Virus record (IMG/VR): IMGVR_UViG_3300025401_000021
Location: 1 to 64,000 of that record
From: a virus
Length of the DNA stretch: 64,000 nucleotides
Strand: one strand, 5' to 3'
Shown here: piece by piece, positions 16,123 through 24,014 of the stretch
How positions within the stretch are numbered: position 1 is the first letter of the stretch
Layout: the number at the start of each line of letters is the position of its first letter
The notes under the pieces: model-generated
The model's input: only the letters and a program-made list of their open reading frames with translations
The model's database searches: none
What the model was told of the DNA's origin: nothing
Made by a program: the position numbers and the translations under genes

Positions 16123-19100
16123 TTATAGGTATCTATATTGAGTAGTCCAAACCGTAGAGTTACTACTTGCTGGCGTTACTTGTAATTTTAGTAAGGAGCC
16201 AGATACGGCAACAGAAAATGACCCAGTATATCCACCTAACGAAACCCCACCAAACGCTGACCAATCGCTATTTACACCATCAGTCACTGCGTGAATTCCA
16301 GAAAAACTATACTTATTGGCGATACCATTTTGGTCAACACCTTTGACCAAGAACTCAACGCCAGTTATTCCAGTTACTGGAATACTTGCGATTGCTTGGT
16401 TAGCAGTAACTGACGTAGTTGTTACACTTCCCCAAGTAATTCCTGTAGTTGAGGTTGAGTTTCCTAATATGAGATTGTTAGAAATATTCGCACCAGTAAG
16501 ATTGGCGATGGATGCACTTAGATTTCCTACTCTTAAATTACCTGAAACATATGCTGTTCCAGTTACAGAAAGAGTATTGGTTGGTGATGTGTTACCAATA
16601 CCGATATTTCCATTTGCATCAATGCGCATGCGCTCATTTGATGCAAGACCGCCTCCAGTAAAGAAGTTGATATAATTTTGTCCACCACCTAATGATTGAG
16701 TACCAATAGATAGGTTTGTATTTCCAGTATAAATGTACGCGTCTGACGGATTATTGATAGTCCAATTGGCATTACTATAATTATTACCGAGAATACCAAT
16801 ATCAATGAAATTATTATTTGTACTTAAAGGACCAGTAGTATCATATATCGCAAAGTCTGCCGTCGCCTGTGTTCCTGTATTTGAGTTAAACATTGACACT
16901 GCAATATAATTATTTACGTTTCCAGCAAATTCGGCAACTGATAGGTTTGCACTATCATATCCAATAAATGCTCTACCAACGGTATTACCTGCGTATACTC
17001 CAGTGTTTGCAACTAAGTTGGCACCGGAAATATTACCAGAAGCACTGATGATATTTCCAGTTAATGTTCCTGTGATATTTGCATTGCTGGAAGTGGTATT
17101 TCCTGATACTACCAGTGATGTGAGATTACCAACTGATGTCAGACTTGATGTGACAACTGTTGATGAAAGAACGGTTCCACTTAAATTGGCAGCATTTGCC
17201 GTAATCGGAGTATTTGATGCAGCAGTCAATTGACCCTGTTGATTTACAGTGAATGATGCGACGCGATCACCCGTCCCGTAACTTCCAGAAGTTACAGAAG
17301 TATTGCTAATACTGAATACTGTTCCAGTTAATGTTAATCCGGTTCCGGCAGTATATGTACCAGCACCAGAGAACTGACTAAACGTAATATTTGTTGTACC
17401 AAGTGTAATTGGAGCCGGAGTAGTACATACCCAGCCCGTATTACCATTTGTAGTTCCGCCAGTAACAAACGTAAATGCACCCGGAATTTGGGCGCTTGGT
17501 GAATTTAGGTCGAAGTCGGTGGTACGAGTAAGAACATATGCCGATGTTGAGTTACCTGTATTAGATACCAAATAGATACCGTTATATGGCGCATTTGCAC
17601 CGGCTTCATTTTTGATCAACACACGAGCATTTGCGGTGACCGCAGTACTATCAATAGTTAATGTAGCATTTGCGGTGCCTGTTAGGGTCGCGCCGATTCC
17701 GCTTGATCCGTTGTTATACGTATAGGATGGAAGTATTCCGGCAGTTGCAAGAGTAACATTTTGCTTAACGTCCAAACCTTGTGCTGTAGTATCTACGTAA
17801 TTTTTTGTGGCAGCATCTTGAAGATTAATTGGATCGGACAGGTTATTAATATATCTATTGGCAACAGTGATATTACCATTTCCATTAGGAGAAAGATTGA
17901 TATTTCCGTTAGCACCAGTTGCGATTGTAATCGCGCCTGTGCTTAAAACGGAGTTGGATATAACATTCGAACCAGTAACGATATTACCAGAAGCATTTAT
18001 ATAACCTGCTGCGTTTACACCGGTTGCGGAAACTACCAATTGAGAGGTAGCGTTCCCACCAACATAGTGGTTAATATTACCGCCAGCAGCAATCGCCACA
18101 TTAGAACTGCCATTCTGAACAATTCCGGTATTAACGGAAGTTGAAAATACACCAGTTGCAGCGCCAATATTACCTGCATTAGCATTTCCTGATACGTTGA
18201 GTCCATTTGCAAAATAAACATTTCCATTTCCAACAAACAGTGCATATGGATTGGTAATAGTCATATTGCCAGTAGCAATAGGTGCACCCTGAATAAAGAA
18301 TGTTGCTGCGTTTGTTGCAACAATCGCAGTGTTTGCTGCCGCAAGTGTCGGCGCGGCAATCGCATGAATCGCGGCATTCGCTATAGTTGAACTTGGCGTT
18401 GCGATATTATCTATATATGTTGAAGATACTGAACGAATGCCAAAATTAGAAGTAACAATTTGAACATTGCTATTGCCAATTACTTGACCCGAAACGTTGA
18501 AATTGTTAGCAGTAACATAGCCATTCACACCGTTAGCAACTACGTTACCATTAAGACTACCCACGAACTGTGAAGCAGTAATTGAGTTATTTGCTAAATT
18601 AGCGTTAATGCCGGTTGACGTAACAGCACTGAACCAACCATTTGATCCAACAGTTACAAATGTAGGATATGCAGTGGTTGCCACTGAAGAGTTGGTGAGG
18701 AATGAGTTAGCAGCAGTGGCGTTTGACACCGAACCAACAACGTTTGAACCATTAATAGATGACAGTCCGGAACCATTTCCTGTGACCACGCCATTTACAT
18801 ATATTCCAGAAGCGGTAACAACAACTACGTTAGATGCACCTGCACTACTCATAGTGATGTTGCCACTATTGATTACTTGAATATTACTGGTTCCGCTATT
18901 CAGGCTGTTAGTGCTTATTGACGTAAATGACAGATTTCCTAAACCATCAGTGGTAATCACTTGTCCAGAGATACCACCACTAATTTTTACATTTCCAATC
19001 ACATTAAGATTTGCGAGGCCAGTTGTGGAAATGTTATTGGTAGTGACATCCCCGTTAGCCAGAATAACAGTCGAATACGGATATTCTCCTACTGAGAATC

Positions 19101-19131
19101 CTGCTACTGAATTTAAGGGTCTAACTGCCAT
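16123..19131 (-). CDS. Large tail fibre protein
   Basis: The 1,002-residue protein starts MAVRPLNSVAGFSVGEYPYST, related to its two neighbours. Its first half is 'NISGN/TGNI/NGSG' beta-strand repeats. The middle holds the widespread fibre domain that begins DAATKNYVDTTAQGLDVK and includes VLIKNEAG, NGIYLVSNTG, YVLTRTTDFD and ITFSQFSGAG, ending TGTVFSI. Later repeats lead to RMRIDANGNIGIGNTSPTNTLSV, a common pre-C-terminal fibre motif. The last ~100 residues form a beta domain shared in type with the 479-residue neighbour. There is no chaperone/peptidase end (no clear S74 motif). It has its own upstream late-type box and likely forms a trimeric long fibre. Confidence 0.8.
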   Translation of the reverse strand: MAVRPLNSVAGFSVGEYPYSTVILANGDVTTNNISTTGLANLNVIGNVKISGGISGQVITTDGLGNLSFTSISTNSLNSGTSNIQVINSGNITMSSAGASNVVVVTASGIYVNGVVTGNGSGLSSINGSNVVGSVSNATAANSFLTNSSVATTAYPTFVTVGSNGWFSAVTSTGINANLANNSITASQFVGSLNGNVVANGVNGYVTANNFNVSGQVIGNSNVQIVTSNFGIRSVSSTYIDNIATPSSTIANAAIHAIAAPTLAAANTAIVATNAATFFIQGAPIATGNMTITNPYALFVGNGNVYFANGLNVSGNANAGNIGAATGVFSTSVNTGIVQNGSSNVAIAAGGNINHYVGGNATSQLVVSATGVNAAGYINASGNIVTGSNVISNSVLSTGAITIATGANGNINLSPNGNGNITVANRYINNLSDPINLQDAATKNYVDTTAQGLDVKQNVTLATAGILPSYTYNNGSSGIGATLTGTANATLTIDSTAVTANARVLIKNEAGANAPYNGIYLVSNTGNSTSAYVLTRTTDFDLNSPSAQIPGAFTFVTGGTTNGNTGWVCTTPAPITLGTTNITFSQFSGAGTYTAGTGLTLTGTVFSISNTSVTSGSYGTGDRVASFTVNQQGQLTAASNTPITANAANLSGTVLSSTVVTSSLTSVGNLTSLVVSGNTTSSNANITGTLTGNIISASGNISGANLVANTGVYAGNTVGRAFIGYDSANLSVAEFAGNVNNYIAVSMFNSNTGTQATADFAIYDTTGPLSTNNNFIDIGILGNNYSNANWTINNPSDAYIYTGNTNLSIGTQSLGGGQNYINFFTGGGLASNERMRIDANGNIGIGNTSPTNTLSVTGTAYVSGNLRVGNLSASIANLTGANISNNLILGNSTSTTGITWGSVTTTSVTANQAIASIPVTGITGVEFLVKGVDQNGIANKYSFSGIHAVTDGVNSDWSAFGGVSLGGYTGSFSVAVSGSLLKLQVTPASSNSTVWTTQYRYL

Positions 19132-19154
19132 TTTTGCTTATTCCTTTATCTAAT

Positions 19155-19160
19155 TATTTA
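19155..19160 (-). promoter_or_regulatory. Late-type promoter box (GATAAATA)
   Basis: The minus strand reads AAGATAAATAATT 24 bases before the ATG of the 1,002-residue fibre gene. Confidence 0.55.
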
Positions 19161-19171
19161 TCTTTATGGTC

Positions 19172-20611
19172 TTATCCAGCATATACGGTGATTTGCATTC
19201 TATATACAATGGAGTTTGACGTATCTGGATTAACCAAAAGCTGCACGGCAGGGGGAGTTATAACATTTCCGGCATAATAAGTAACGTCAAATTGCCCAAC
19301 TCCGCCATTGATTTGTAAGCCTGCATATTCAGTATAAGATACCATTCCGGCGTAATATAAAGATGAAATTTTAGCTGACTGTCTTGTGTTGGCAATTGTA
19401 TCAGTAGCAATAATATGGAAATCTACACCAGATATGTTTTGTACCGGAATACTAAACAATACTTGATTGGGAGTTGTGCTAACAGTTGACGCAAAATAGA
19501 CCTCTGATGTTGAGAATTCATATACACCAGAACCAATTTGTAATGCATTTGCAATTAAGTTTCCACCAACGGTAAGAGCATGCGCAAAATTATCATATGT
19601 AAGATATGGGCTTCCACCAAACAATCCATTTGAATTGAACTGGACCTGTGAGTTTGACCCACCGGGAGAAGTGTTTCCCCCGCCGCCCCCGCCGCCGACT
19701 TCCCAACTTAAATTGCCTAATCCATCGGTAGTGAGAACATAGCCATTAAGACCACCAGAAATATGCAAATTTGAGATTGGACCGAGTGAAATATTTGGCG
19801 AGTTCGTAAAGTTTATCTGCCCAAGACCAATCGTAGTGCCGTTTAAGGTAGTATTATTGGTAACTACTAATGTTCCGGTCTGTGTCTGTCCACCCGTTTG
19901 GATATTTGCCGCACTCACATACTGTGAAGATATGATATTTCCTGAAACTGAAAGGTTTGTTAGCGTTCCAGTGCTGGTAATGTTTGGCTGGGAATTTGAT
20001 GTTACGTAATTTGCATATTGTGTTGTAATTCCAGTAAGTCCTGCCCCATTGCCAGAAAAATAGTTACTAACGATATTTCCGGTTGTGTTTATGTTTGTTG
20101 CAACAAGATTTGCTGCATTTATTATTCCTGTGACAGAAAGTGTGTTATTATTCGTATTATATGTGAACCCGGAAGCACCAGCAAATGCACCATTTTGATT
20201 AAACTGGACTTGTGTGTTAGAACCACCCGGTGATCCATTTCCTCCACTTCCTCCGAGAGACCATGTTAGATTTCCAGAACCATCAGTCTGTAAAAAATAG
20301 CCGTTAAGACCACCACCAATTGAAACATTAGATACGTTACCTAAACTTATTTTACTTCCATTCCACGTAACGCTTGGAATACCACCACTTATTCCATTAT
20401 TATTAAATTGAATCTGTGTATTTGAGCCTCCAGCAGGAGCCGAAAAGGGTGCACCATTTGCTAAAAAATAATCATTAGAATAGAAGGCACCAGCGGCAAC
20501 GTTTCCAGAAGTAAAGACGTTGGTAACAACATTTCCGTTGCCATCTACTATTCTTACTGGAGGAATTCCTGCTGTATAACCACTCAATGAGTTAAAGGGC
20601 TGTGATGTCAT
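19172..20611 (-). CDS. Tail fibre protein, short paralogue
   Basis: The 479-residue protein begins MTSQPFNSLSGYTAGIPPVR, the same N-terminal type as the two fibres downstream. It carries three copies of a 'GGSNTQ(I/V)QFN' unit (SGISGG, AFAGASGFTY and LFGGSPYLTY contexts) alternating with 'NISIGG.LNGY.L.TDG.GNL.W' units. The C-terminal ~110 residues (from TSEVYFASTVSTTPNQ) end in a YRMQITVYAG strand and resemble the C-terminal domain of the 1,002-residue fibre. It is probably a short fibre or a fibre segment. A late-type box lies 26 bases upstream. Confidence 0.75.
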   Translation of the reverse strand: MTSQPFNSLSGYTAGIPPVRIVDGNGNVVTNVFTSGNVAAGAFYSNDYFLANGAPFSAPAGGSNTQIQFNNNGISGGIPSVTWNGSKISLGNVSNVSIGGGLNGYFLQTDGSGNLTWSLGGSGGNGSPGGSNTQVQFNQNGAFAGASGFTYNTNNNTLSVTGIINAANLVATNINTTGNIVSNYFSGNGAGLTGITTQYANYVTSNSQPNITSTGTLTNLSVSGNIISSQYVSAANIQTGGQTQTGTLVVTNNTTLNGTTIGLGQINFTNSPNISLGPISNLHISGGLNGYVLTTDGLGNLSWEVGGGGGGGNTSPGGSNSQVQFNSNGLFGGSPYLTYDNFAHALTVGGNLIANALQIGSGVYEFSTSEVYFASTVSTTPNQVLFSIPVQNISGVDFHIIATDTIANTRQSAKISSLYYAGMVSYTEYAGLQINGGVGQFDVTYYAGNVITPPAVQLLVNPDTSNSIVYRMQITVYAG

Positions 20612-20636
20612 GTATTGCTTCCATTATCTTATACTG

Positions 20637-20642
20637 TATTTA
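20637..20642 (-). promoter_or_regulatory. Late-type promoter box (CTAAATAC)
   Basis: The minus strand reads GGCTAAATACAG 26 bases before the ATG of the 479-residue fibre gene; the same octamer is found before the tape-measure gene. Confidence 0.5.
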
Positions 20643-20687
20643 GCCTTAGTATAAATTTAAGGAAGTGCAAAGACAATCGCGAAACGG

Positions 20688-21257
20688 TTAGATAACTGGA
20701 TCAGTTATAACCAATATGTTTCCTCGCAGCATGATATTATCGTTGTGAATGTCTATGATTTCTTCTTTAAACCTGTTCCCAATCATATTACAGGCATATT
20801 TAATTCCGGGCTGTTCTTTTTCAATCTCGTCAATATCACTTATCAATTCGTCGGCATCAGATCGTATTCGCCCCGATTTGTTCTGTATCAGTTTAACATA
20901 TGCTGAAATCTTTTTTGCATATGATGCAGTATCTGGTGTATCGGGTAAAGGAGTCAATTTTTCCATACGAATCGCGTAGTATTCGTCCGTTATCTTCATC
21001 ATCTTGCCTTTAAACTTAGGAAAGTGCGGATTGGGATTACTCATTGCCATATAAACAAATTTCTGATATGCTTCGTCTTCGGAATCAAAAAGTTTGAGGA
21101 CACCATTTTCACCGGGCTTAGCATACACATTAGCAAATATTCCATAACCCAACATTTCATAGCCTGCATTCATAAGAATATTATGTGCTTCTGAACGTTT
21201 TGGTCGGCTTATTTCGTCCAATATCTCTGATTCTGTGAGGAGTTCTGTTATTTTCAT
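20688..21257 (-). CDS. Kinase-like protein with capsid-targeting-like N-terminus (copy 2)
   Basis: The chosen start is ATG at 21257 (MKITELLTES), one base after the stop of its paralogue; an upstream in-frame start would overlap that gene. The 189-residue protein has kinase-fold features: a Gly-rich loop (GYGIFANVYA), a lysine in VLKLF, a hinge-like RMEKLTPL, and DIHNDNIMLRGNILVITDP. The last follows the D-x-H-x-x-N ... D-P pattern of aminoglycoside-type and atypical protein kinases. It is about 60% similar by eye to the upstream gene over its full length, with an identical FPKFKGK segment. The first 15 residues, MKITELLTE then SEILDEI, include an L-x-E/S site like prohead protease sites. The substrate is unknown. 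I infer a protein or small-molecule kinase, possibly packaged in the head. Confidence 0.6.
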   Translation of the reverse strand: MKITELLTESEILDEISRPKRSEAHNILMNAGYEMLGYGIFANVYAKPGENGVLKLFDSEDEAYQKFVYMAMSNPNPHFPKFKGKMMKITDEYYAIRMEKLTPLPDTPDTASYAKKISAYVKLIQNKSGRIRSDADELISDIDEIEKEQPGIKYACNMIGNRFKEEIIDIHNDNIMLRGNILVITDPVI

Positions 21258-21258
21258 A

Positions 21259-21819
21259 TTAACATGCCACCGGATCAGTAATAACCAGAACATTTCCACG
21301 CATCATGAAGTTTCCACGGTGCATATCTAACGATCTTCCACGCGTGATGGTTGTTGCTATAGCCTCGCAAGCTTTAGTAATTCCCGGCTGCTTCTTTTCA
21401 ACTTCTTCCATGTTTGCTAAAGAAGCATCACTTGCCTTGCCACTATAGTAAATATCAGAGGTATAATTGTCAATTGCGTACATCATAGTACGCATTTCTA
21501 CATAGTCAATGGGAGATAATCTTTCCATTTGAATGGCGTAGTAATGATTTGTTATCTTCATCAACTTACCTTTAAACTTAGGAAAGTGCGGATTGGGATT
21601 ACTCATTGCAAGATTAATAAATTCAATATAGGCCGTGTCCTTTGCTACAAATAGTTTAAGACAATTTGGAGCATCCTGTTTAGCGTATACATATGCAAAG
21701 GTTCCGGAACCTAATTGTTTGTATCCGGCTCTTCTAAGAATATCTCTTGCATCCATTAAATGAGGACGACTGATTTCATCCAAGATTTCTGATTCTGTGA
21801 GGAGTTCTGATATACGCAT
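21259..21819 (-). CDS. Kinase-like protein with capsid-targeting-like N-terminus (copy 1)
   Basis: The 186-residue protein begins MRISELLTE, then SEILDEISRP. It has a Gly-rich loop (LGSGTFAYVYA), a lysine in CLKLF, a hinge-like QMERLSPI and the catalytic-type DMHRGNFMMRGNVLVITDP. This is the D-x-H-x-G-N pattern of aminoglycoside-phosphotransferase-like kinases, followed by a DP metal-binding aspartate. It is a tandem paralogue of the next gene. The N-terminal peptide is shared in form with three other nearby proteins and contains the L-x-E/S cleavage pattern. A TAAATA box, overlapping the stop codon of the GNAT gene, ends four bases before the ATG. Confidence 0.6.
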   Translation of the reverse strand: MRISELLTESEILDEISRPHLMDARDILRRAGYKQLGSGTFAYVYAKQDAPNCLKLFVAKDTAYIEFINLAMSNPNPHFPKFKGKLMKITNHYYAIQMERLSPIDYVEMRTMMYAIDNYTSDIYYSGKASDASLANMEEVEKKQPGITKACEAIATTITRGRSLDMHRGNFMMRGNVLVITDPVAC

Positions 21820-21823
21820 GATG

Positions 21824-21829
21824 TATTTA
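21824..21829 (-). promoter_or_regulatory. TAAATA box four bases before a start codon
   Basis: The minus strand reads GACTAAATACATC directly before the ATG of the first kinase-like gene. It could drive a nearly leaderless late transcript, but it overlaps the TAA stop of the upstream gene, so it may be partly coincidental. Confidence 0.3.
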
Positions 21830-22381
21830 GTCTATGTATGGCTCATATGCCTCCTTAACAAATCCACCACCATTATACATCGGCCAGTTAAACTCACCGT
21901 CATTTTCCAATACGAGACGCCATGGTGTGACCTCTACATAGCTATAAAATTTATCCAGTGTGTCTATACTAAAAGGCGCATTCTCTCCGGTATTCACATT
22001 GTGCCAGTATTTGTTAAAACGTGATAGTCCCTTGATAACTTCCTGCATATCCTTAGAATGAACACTACCCAAAATTAATGGTGAACGATTTAGTCTGGTC
22101 TTAAAAAACCACAATAACATTGACAAAATCTTCTTGCCTCTGTAATCTGGACTAACATAAACGTTATCTACGGTGTTCTCGTCTGTTAGCGAACAACATG
22201 CCACGAAAGCTGTATCATCCCACAATGAATAATAGTTACTACCATCATGTAAGACTTTAAAGTCTTCAATGTCTGCTACATGTTTACCATTTTTATACCA
22301 TTGGTCTTTATTGTTTTGTACAAATTGTTCTGCCTGTTTTGAGAGGTCTGGTCCTCTCATTGTCATTTCACTGATTTTCAT
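21827..22381 (-). CDS. GNAT-family acetyltransferase
   Basis: The 184-residue protein has the GNAT core: strand and acetyl-CoA loop in VDNVYVSPDYRGKKILSML (residues 71-89), where YRGKKI is the R/Q-x-x-G-x-G/A-like motif. It is preceded by a SLWDDTAFVACCSL strand and followed by an amphipathic helix (LWFFKTRLN). GNAT enzymes move acetyl from acetyl-CoA to amines on proteins, small molecules or antibiotics; the target is unknown. It begins MKISEMTMRG, sharing the N-terminal MKIxE form with neighbours. Its ATG overlaps the previous stop by one base (TAATG), so translation is coupled. Confidence 0.7.
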   Translation of the reverse strand: MKISEMTMRGPDLSKQAEQFVQNNKDQWYKNGKHVADIEDFKVLHDGSNYYSLWDDTAFVACCSLTDENTVDNVYVSPDYRGKKILSMLLWFFKTRLNRSPLILGSVHSKDMQEVIKGLSRFNKYWHNVNTGENAPFSIDTLDKFYSYVEVTPWRLVLENDGEFNWPMYNGGGFVKEAYEPYID

Positions 22382-22635
22382 TACTCATCTTCGGCTTCTG
22401 AATGGTTCAGAACTTCCTGTAGTAATTCATCCGTTGTCCAGCCAGACTGACTAAGGATTTGAATGGAACTTATAAAGAGAGTGAAAATTGATGAAGTATA
22501 GTCAAAGTTTGGAAGTACTCCTTCTTTCATGTGAAGTTCTTCAATTGCCTTTTCTGCTTCTCTGTTGCATACATCCAGATCAAAGTAATATACTGTTCCG
22601 TCTTCAAGGATTTCAACACACTCATTGTCTTTCAT
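22381..22635 (-). CDS. Small acidic unrecognised protein
   Basis: The chosen start is ATG at 22635 (MKDNECVEILEDG), with AGGA about nine bases upstream, giving 84 residues; a TTG 33 bases earlier has no ribosome binding site. The protein is acidic, with GTVYYFDLDVCNREAEKAIEELH and a helical C-terminus (WTTDELLQEVLNHSEAEDE). No family is recognised. It is translationally coupled to the acetyltransferase gene. Confidence 0.6.
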   Translation of the reverse strand: MKDNECVEILEDGTVYYFDLDVCNREAEKAIEELHMKEGVLPNFDYTSSIFTLFISSIQILSQSGWTTDELLQEVLNHSEAEDE

Positions 22636-22648
22636 TTCATCTTTTCCT

Positions 22649-22945
22649 TTAAATAAGTTGCGTAGCAAGTTGATTCAAATTGGCAATCATCTTTCTCACT
22701 TTATTTTGTAGCGCAATGATATCTGGGTCAGTAGGATCAAATGGGTTAGCATCAATGAAATCTTTGGCGCGGCTATTGAAGTGATCCATTAACTCATGTG
22801 CTATCTGATATTTGTTTCGGTGTTTAACCTTAAGTACTATTCGTGAGAAATTTTCTGCATTGTTATATTCTGTATCAAAGTCAAAGTCAAACTCCATAAG
22901 ATTTTTCCAAACCATATTCTTTTCAGTAATTTCATTGATCTTCAT
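22649..22945 (-). CDS. Small helical protein with MKINE N-terminus
   Basis: The 98-residue protein begins MKINEITEKN, again the short N-terminal motif of this block, and is otherwise helical and polar (YQIAHELMDHFNSRAKDF, IIALQNKVRKMIANLNQLATQL). No catalytic motif is visible and no family is recognised. Its start overlaps the preceding 54-codon gene by 14 bases. By position and N-terminus it may belong to the set of proposed head-packaged proteins. Confidence 0.55.
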   Translation of the reverse strand: MKINEITEKNMVWKNLMEFDFDFDTEYNNAENFSRIVLKVKHRNKYQIAHELMDHFNSRAKDFIDANPFDPTDPDIIALQNKVRKMIANLNQLATQLI

Positions 22946-23096
22946 CCGAAATTCCCAGTTCTTGATATAGTTCCTTAAGTGCTTGTGTAGATTTTTCTAT
23001 ATTTTCTTTTCCTCTCCGCACCAATTCTTCACAGAACTCTTTAGTGAGCATCTGTGGTTCCTTTTTATATTCGTTGATTGGCTCTTCTTCATTCAT
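22932..23096 (-). CDS. Small acidic protein (54 residues)
   Basis: This short frame starts at ATG 23096, two bases after the stop of the GIY-YIG endonuclease gene, with AAGGAC ten bases upstream, and ends inside the start of the next gene. The product, beginning MNEEEPINEYKKEPQ, is a charged single helix with a KEFCEELVRRGKENIEKS centre. Tight packing and the good ribosome binding site support it as real. Function is unknown. Confidence 0.55.
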   Translation of the reverse strand: MNEEEPINEYKKEPQMLTKEFCEELVRRGKENIEKSTQALKELYQELGISDEDQ

Positions 23097-23098
23097 AT

Positions 23099-23899
23099 TC
23101 ACTTGTCCTTATTGTTCTTACAGTTATCACCGTGCCAACGTTTATACATCCCAACACTCGCAGTTTTTCCACAATGTTCACAGGTTTTCTTTTGTTGTGA
23201 TGGATGTTTACCTTCGGCTAACATTTTAAGATTCGTGTCTGATCCAACAAGATTATGATTTCCTTCATCAATCCGTTTCTGATTCAACTCCGGACCAAGG
23301 AAATTATGACGACCTTCTTCAACTAACCTTTTATTAAGTTTTCCTTGGTAGTTTGGACTTTTACCATCTTGCCAATGGTGTGTCCCATTAGTAGCATTTA
23401 CGGTTGATGGGTTGTTAGTCAAGGTATTGTGTGTTCCACGTTCATATGCCAATTTGGCGTTTCTTCCATCTTTGTTTGGATTATCGTTTCCCAAAAAATT
23501 GTGACTCCCGTCTTTAACCCTATTAAGCTGTTGGTTCCTAAAATCTTCTTTTCTTTCCGGATTTCGCTTTAGCCAGTGATTATCTCCGGATATCTTTGCC
23601 GCTATCTCGGGATTTCGCATCGGATTATTATCACCGGAATCAAATCCAATGGGATCAATGTTATTATTCATGCAATTGGGTTTACCATAATGTTCTGTGA
23701 GATATTCGCCTTCACGTTTAACCAGCGTGTCAAAATCATCAACAAACTCCAATATTTCACGAGTCAGTGATGATTTATCTTTAATGGACAATGGCCATTT
23801 ACCTGACCCAACATAACCATCTTCTATGTTGTCGGTGCTATGTCTGCCAATATAGTATTTGCCGTTTTTGTGAGTTGTTTTGTAAATAAAATGTTTCAT
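23099..23899 (-). CDS. GIY-YIG homing endonuclease downstream of the capsid gene
   Basis: The start is chosen at ATG 23899 (MKHFIYKTTHKNG), which puts the GIY-YIG motif at the N-terminus as usual; two upstream ATGs lack support. The 266-residue protein has HFIYKTT and KYYIGRH (catalytic Tyr and Arg) and a Glu in KREGEYLTEHYG. A series of NUMOD-like repeats follows, with the recurring form 'GxHNxLG' (DGSHNFLG, RGTHNTLT, EGRHNFLG, EGNHNLVG). The protein ends with a zinc motif, TCEHCGKTASVGMYKRWHGDNC, nearly the same as in the nrd endonuclease. It lies between the capsid gene terminator and the accessory block. A TAAATA box ends five bases before the ATG, and there is no clear ribosome binding site. 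Confidence 0.85.
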   Translation of the reverse strand: MKHFIYKTTHKNGKYYIGRHSTDNIEDGYVGSGKWPLSIKDKSSLTREILEFVDDFDTLVKREGEYLTEHYGKPNCMNNNIDPIGFDSGDNNPMRNPEIAAKISGDNHWLKRNPERKEDFRNQQLNRVKDGSHNFLGNDNPNKDGRNAKLAYERGTHNTLTNNPSTVNATNGTHHWQDGKSPNYQGKLNKRLVEEGRHNFLGPELNQKRIDEGNHNLVGSDTNLKMLAEGKHPSQQKKTCEHCGKTASVGMYKRWHGDNCKNNKDK

Positions 23900-23904
23900 A
23901 CTTT

Positions 23905-23910
23905 TATTTA
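23905..23910 (-). promoter_or_regulatory. Late-type promoter box five bases before the endonuclease start
   Basis: The minus strand reads GATAAATA, then AAAGT, then ATG. With T4-like spacing the transcript would begin at the ATG itself. This would restrict the endonuclease to late expression. Confidence 0.45.
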
Positions 23911-23946
23911 TCATAGTCAGCAGCATTTGTCAATTATAAACAAAAG

Positions 23947-23974
23947 AAAAGGAGAGAATTTCTTCTCTCCTTTT
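23947..23974 (-). terminator. Terminator after the major capsid gene
   Basis: A perfect 12-bp stem (AAAAGGAGAGAA paired with TTCTCTCCTTTT) closes a 4-base loop, 40 bases past the capsid gene stop. On the minus strand the A/T-rich end of the stem runs into CTTTTGTTT, giving a U-rich tail typical of intrinsic terminators. Confidence 0.8.
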
Positions 23975-24014
23975 CCATTTTTTTGCTTTACTTTCGTAAT
24001 AAGTTGTGTTAAAC

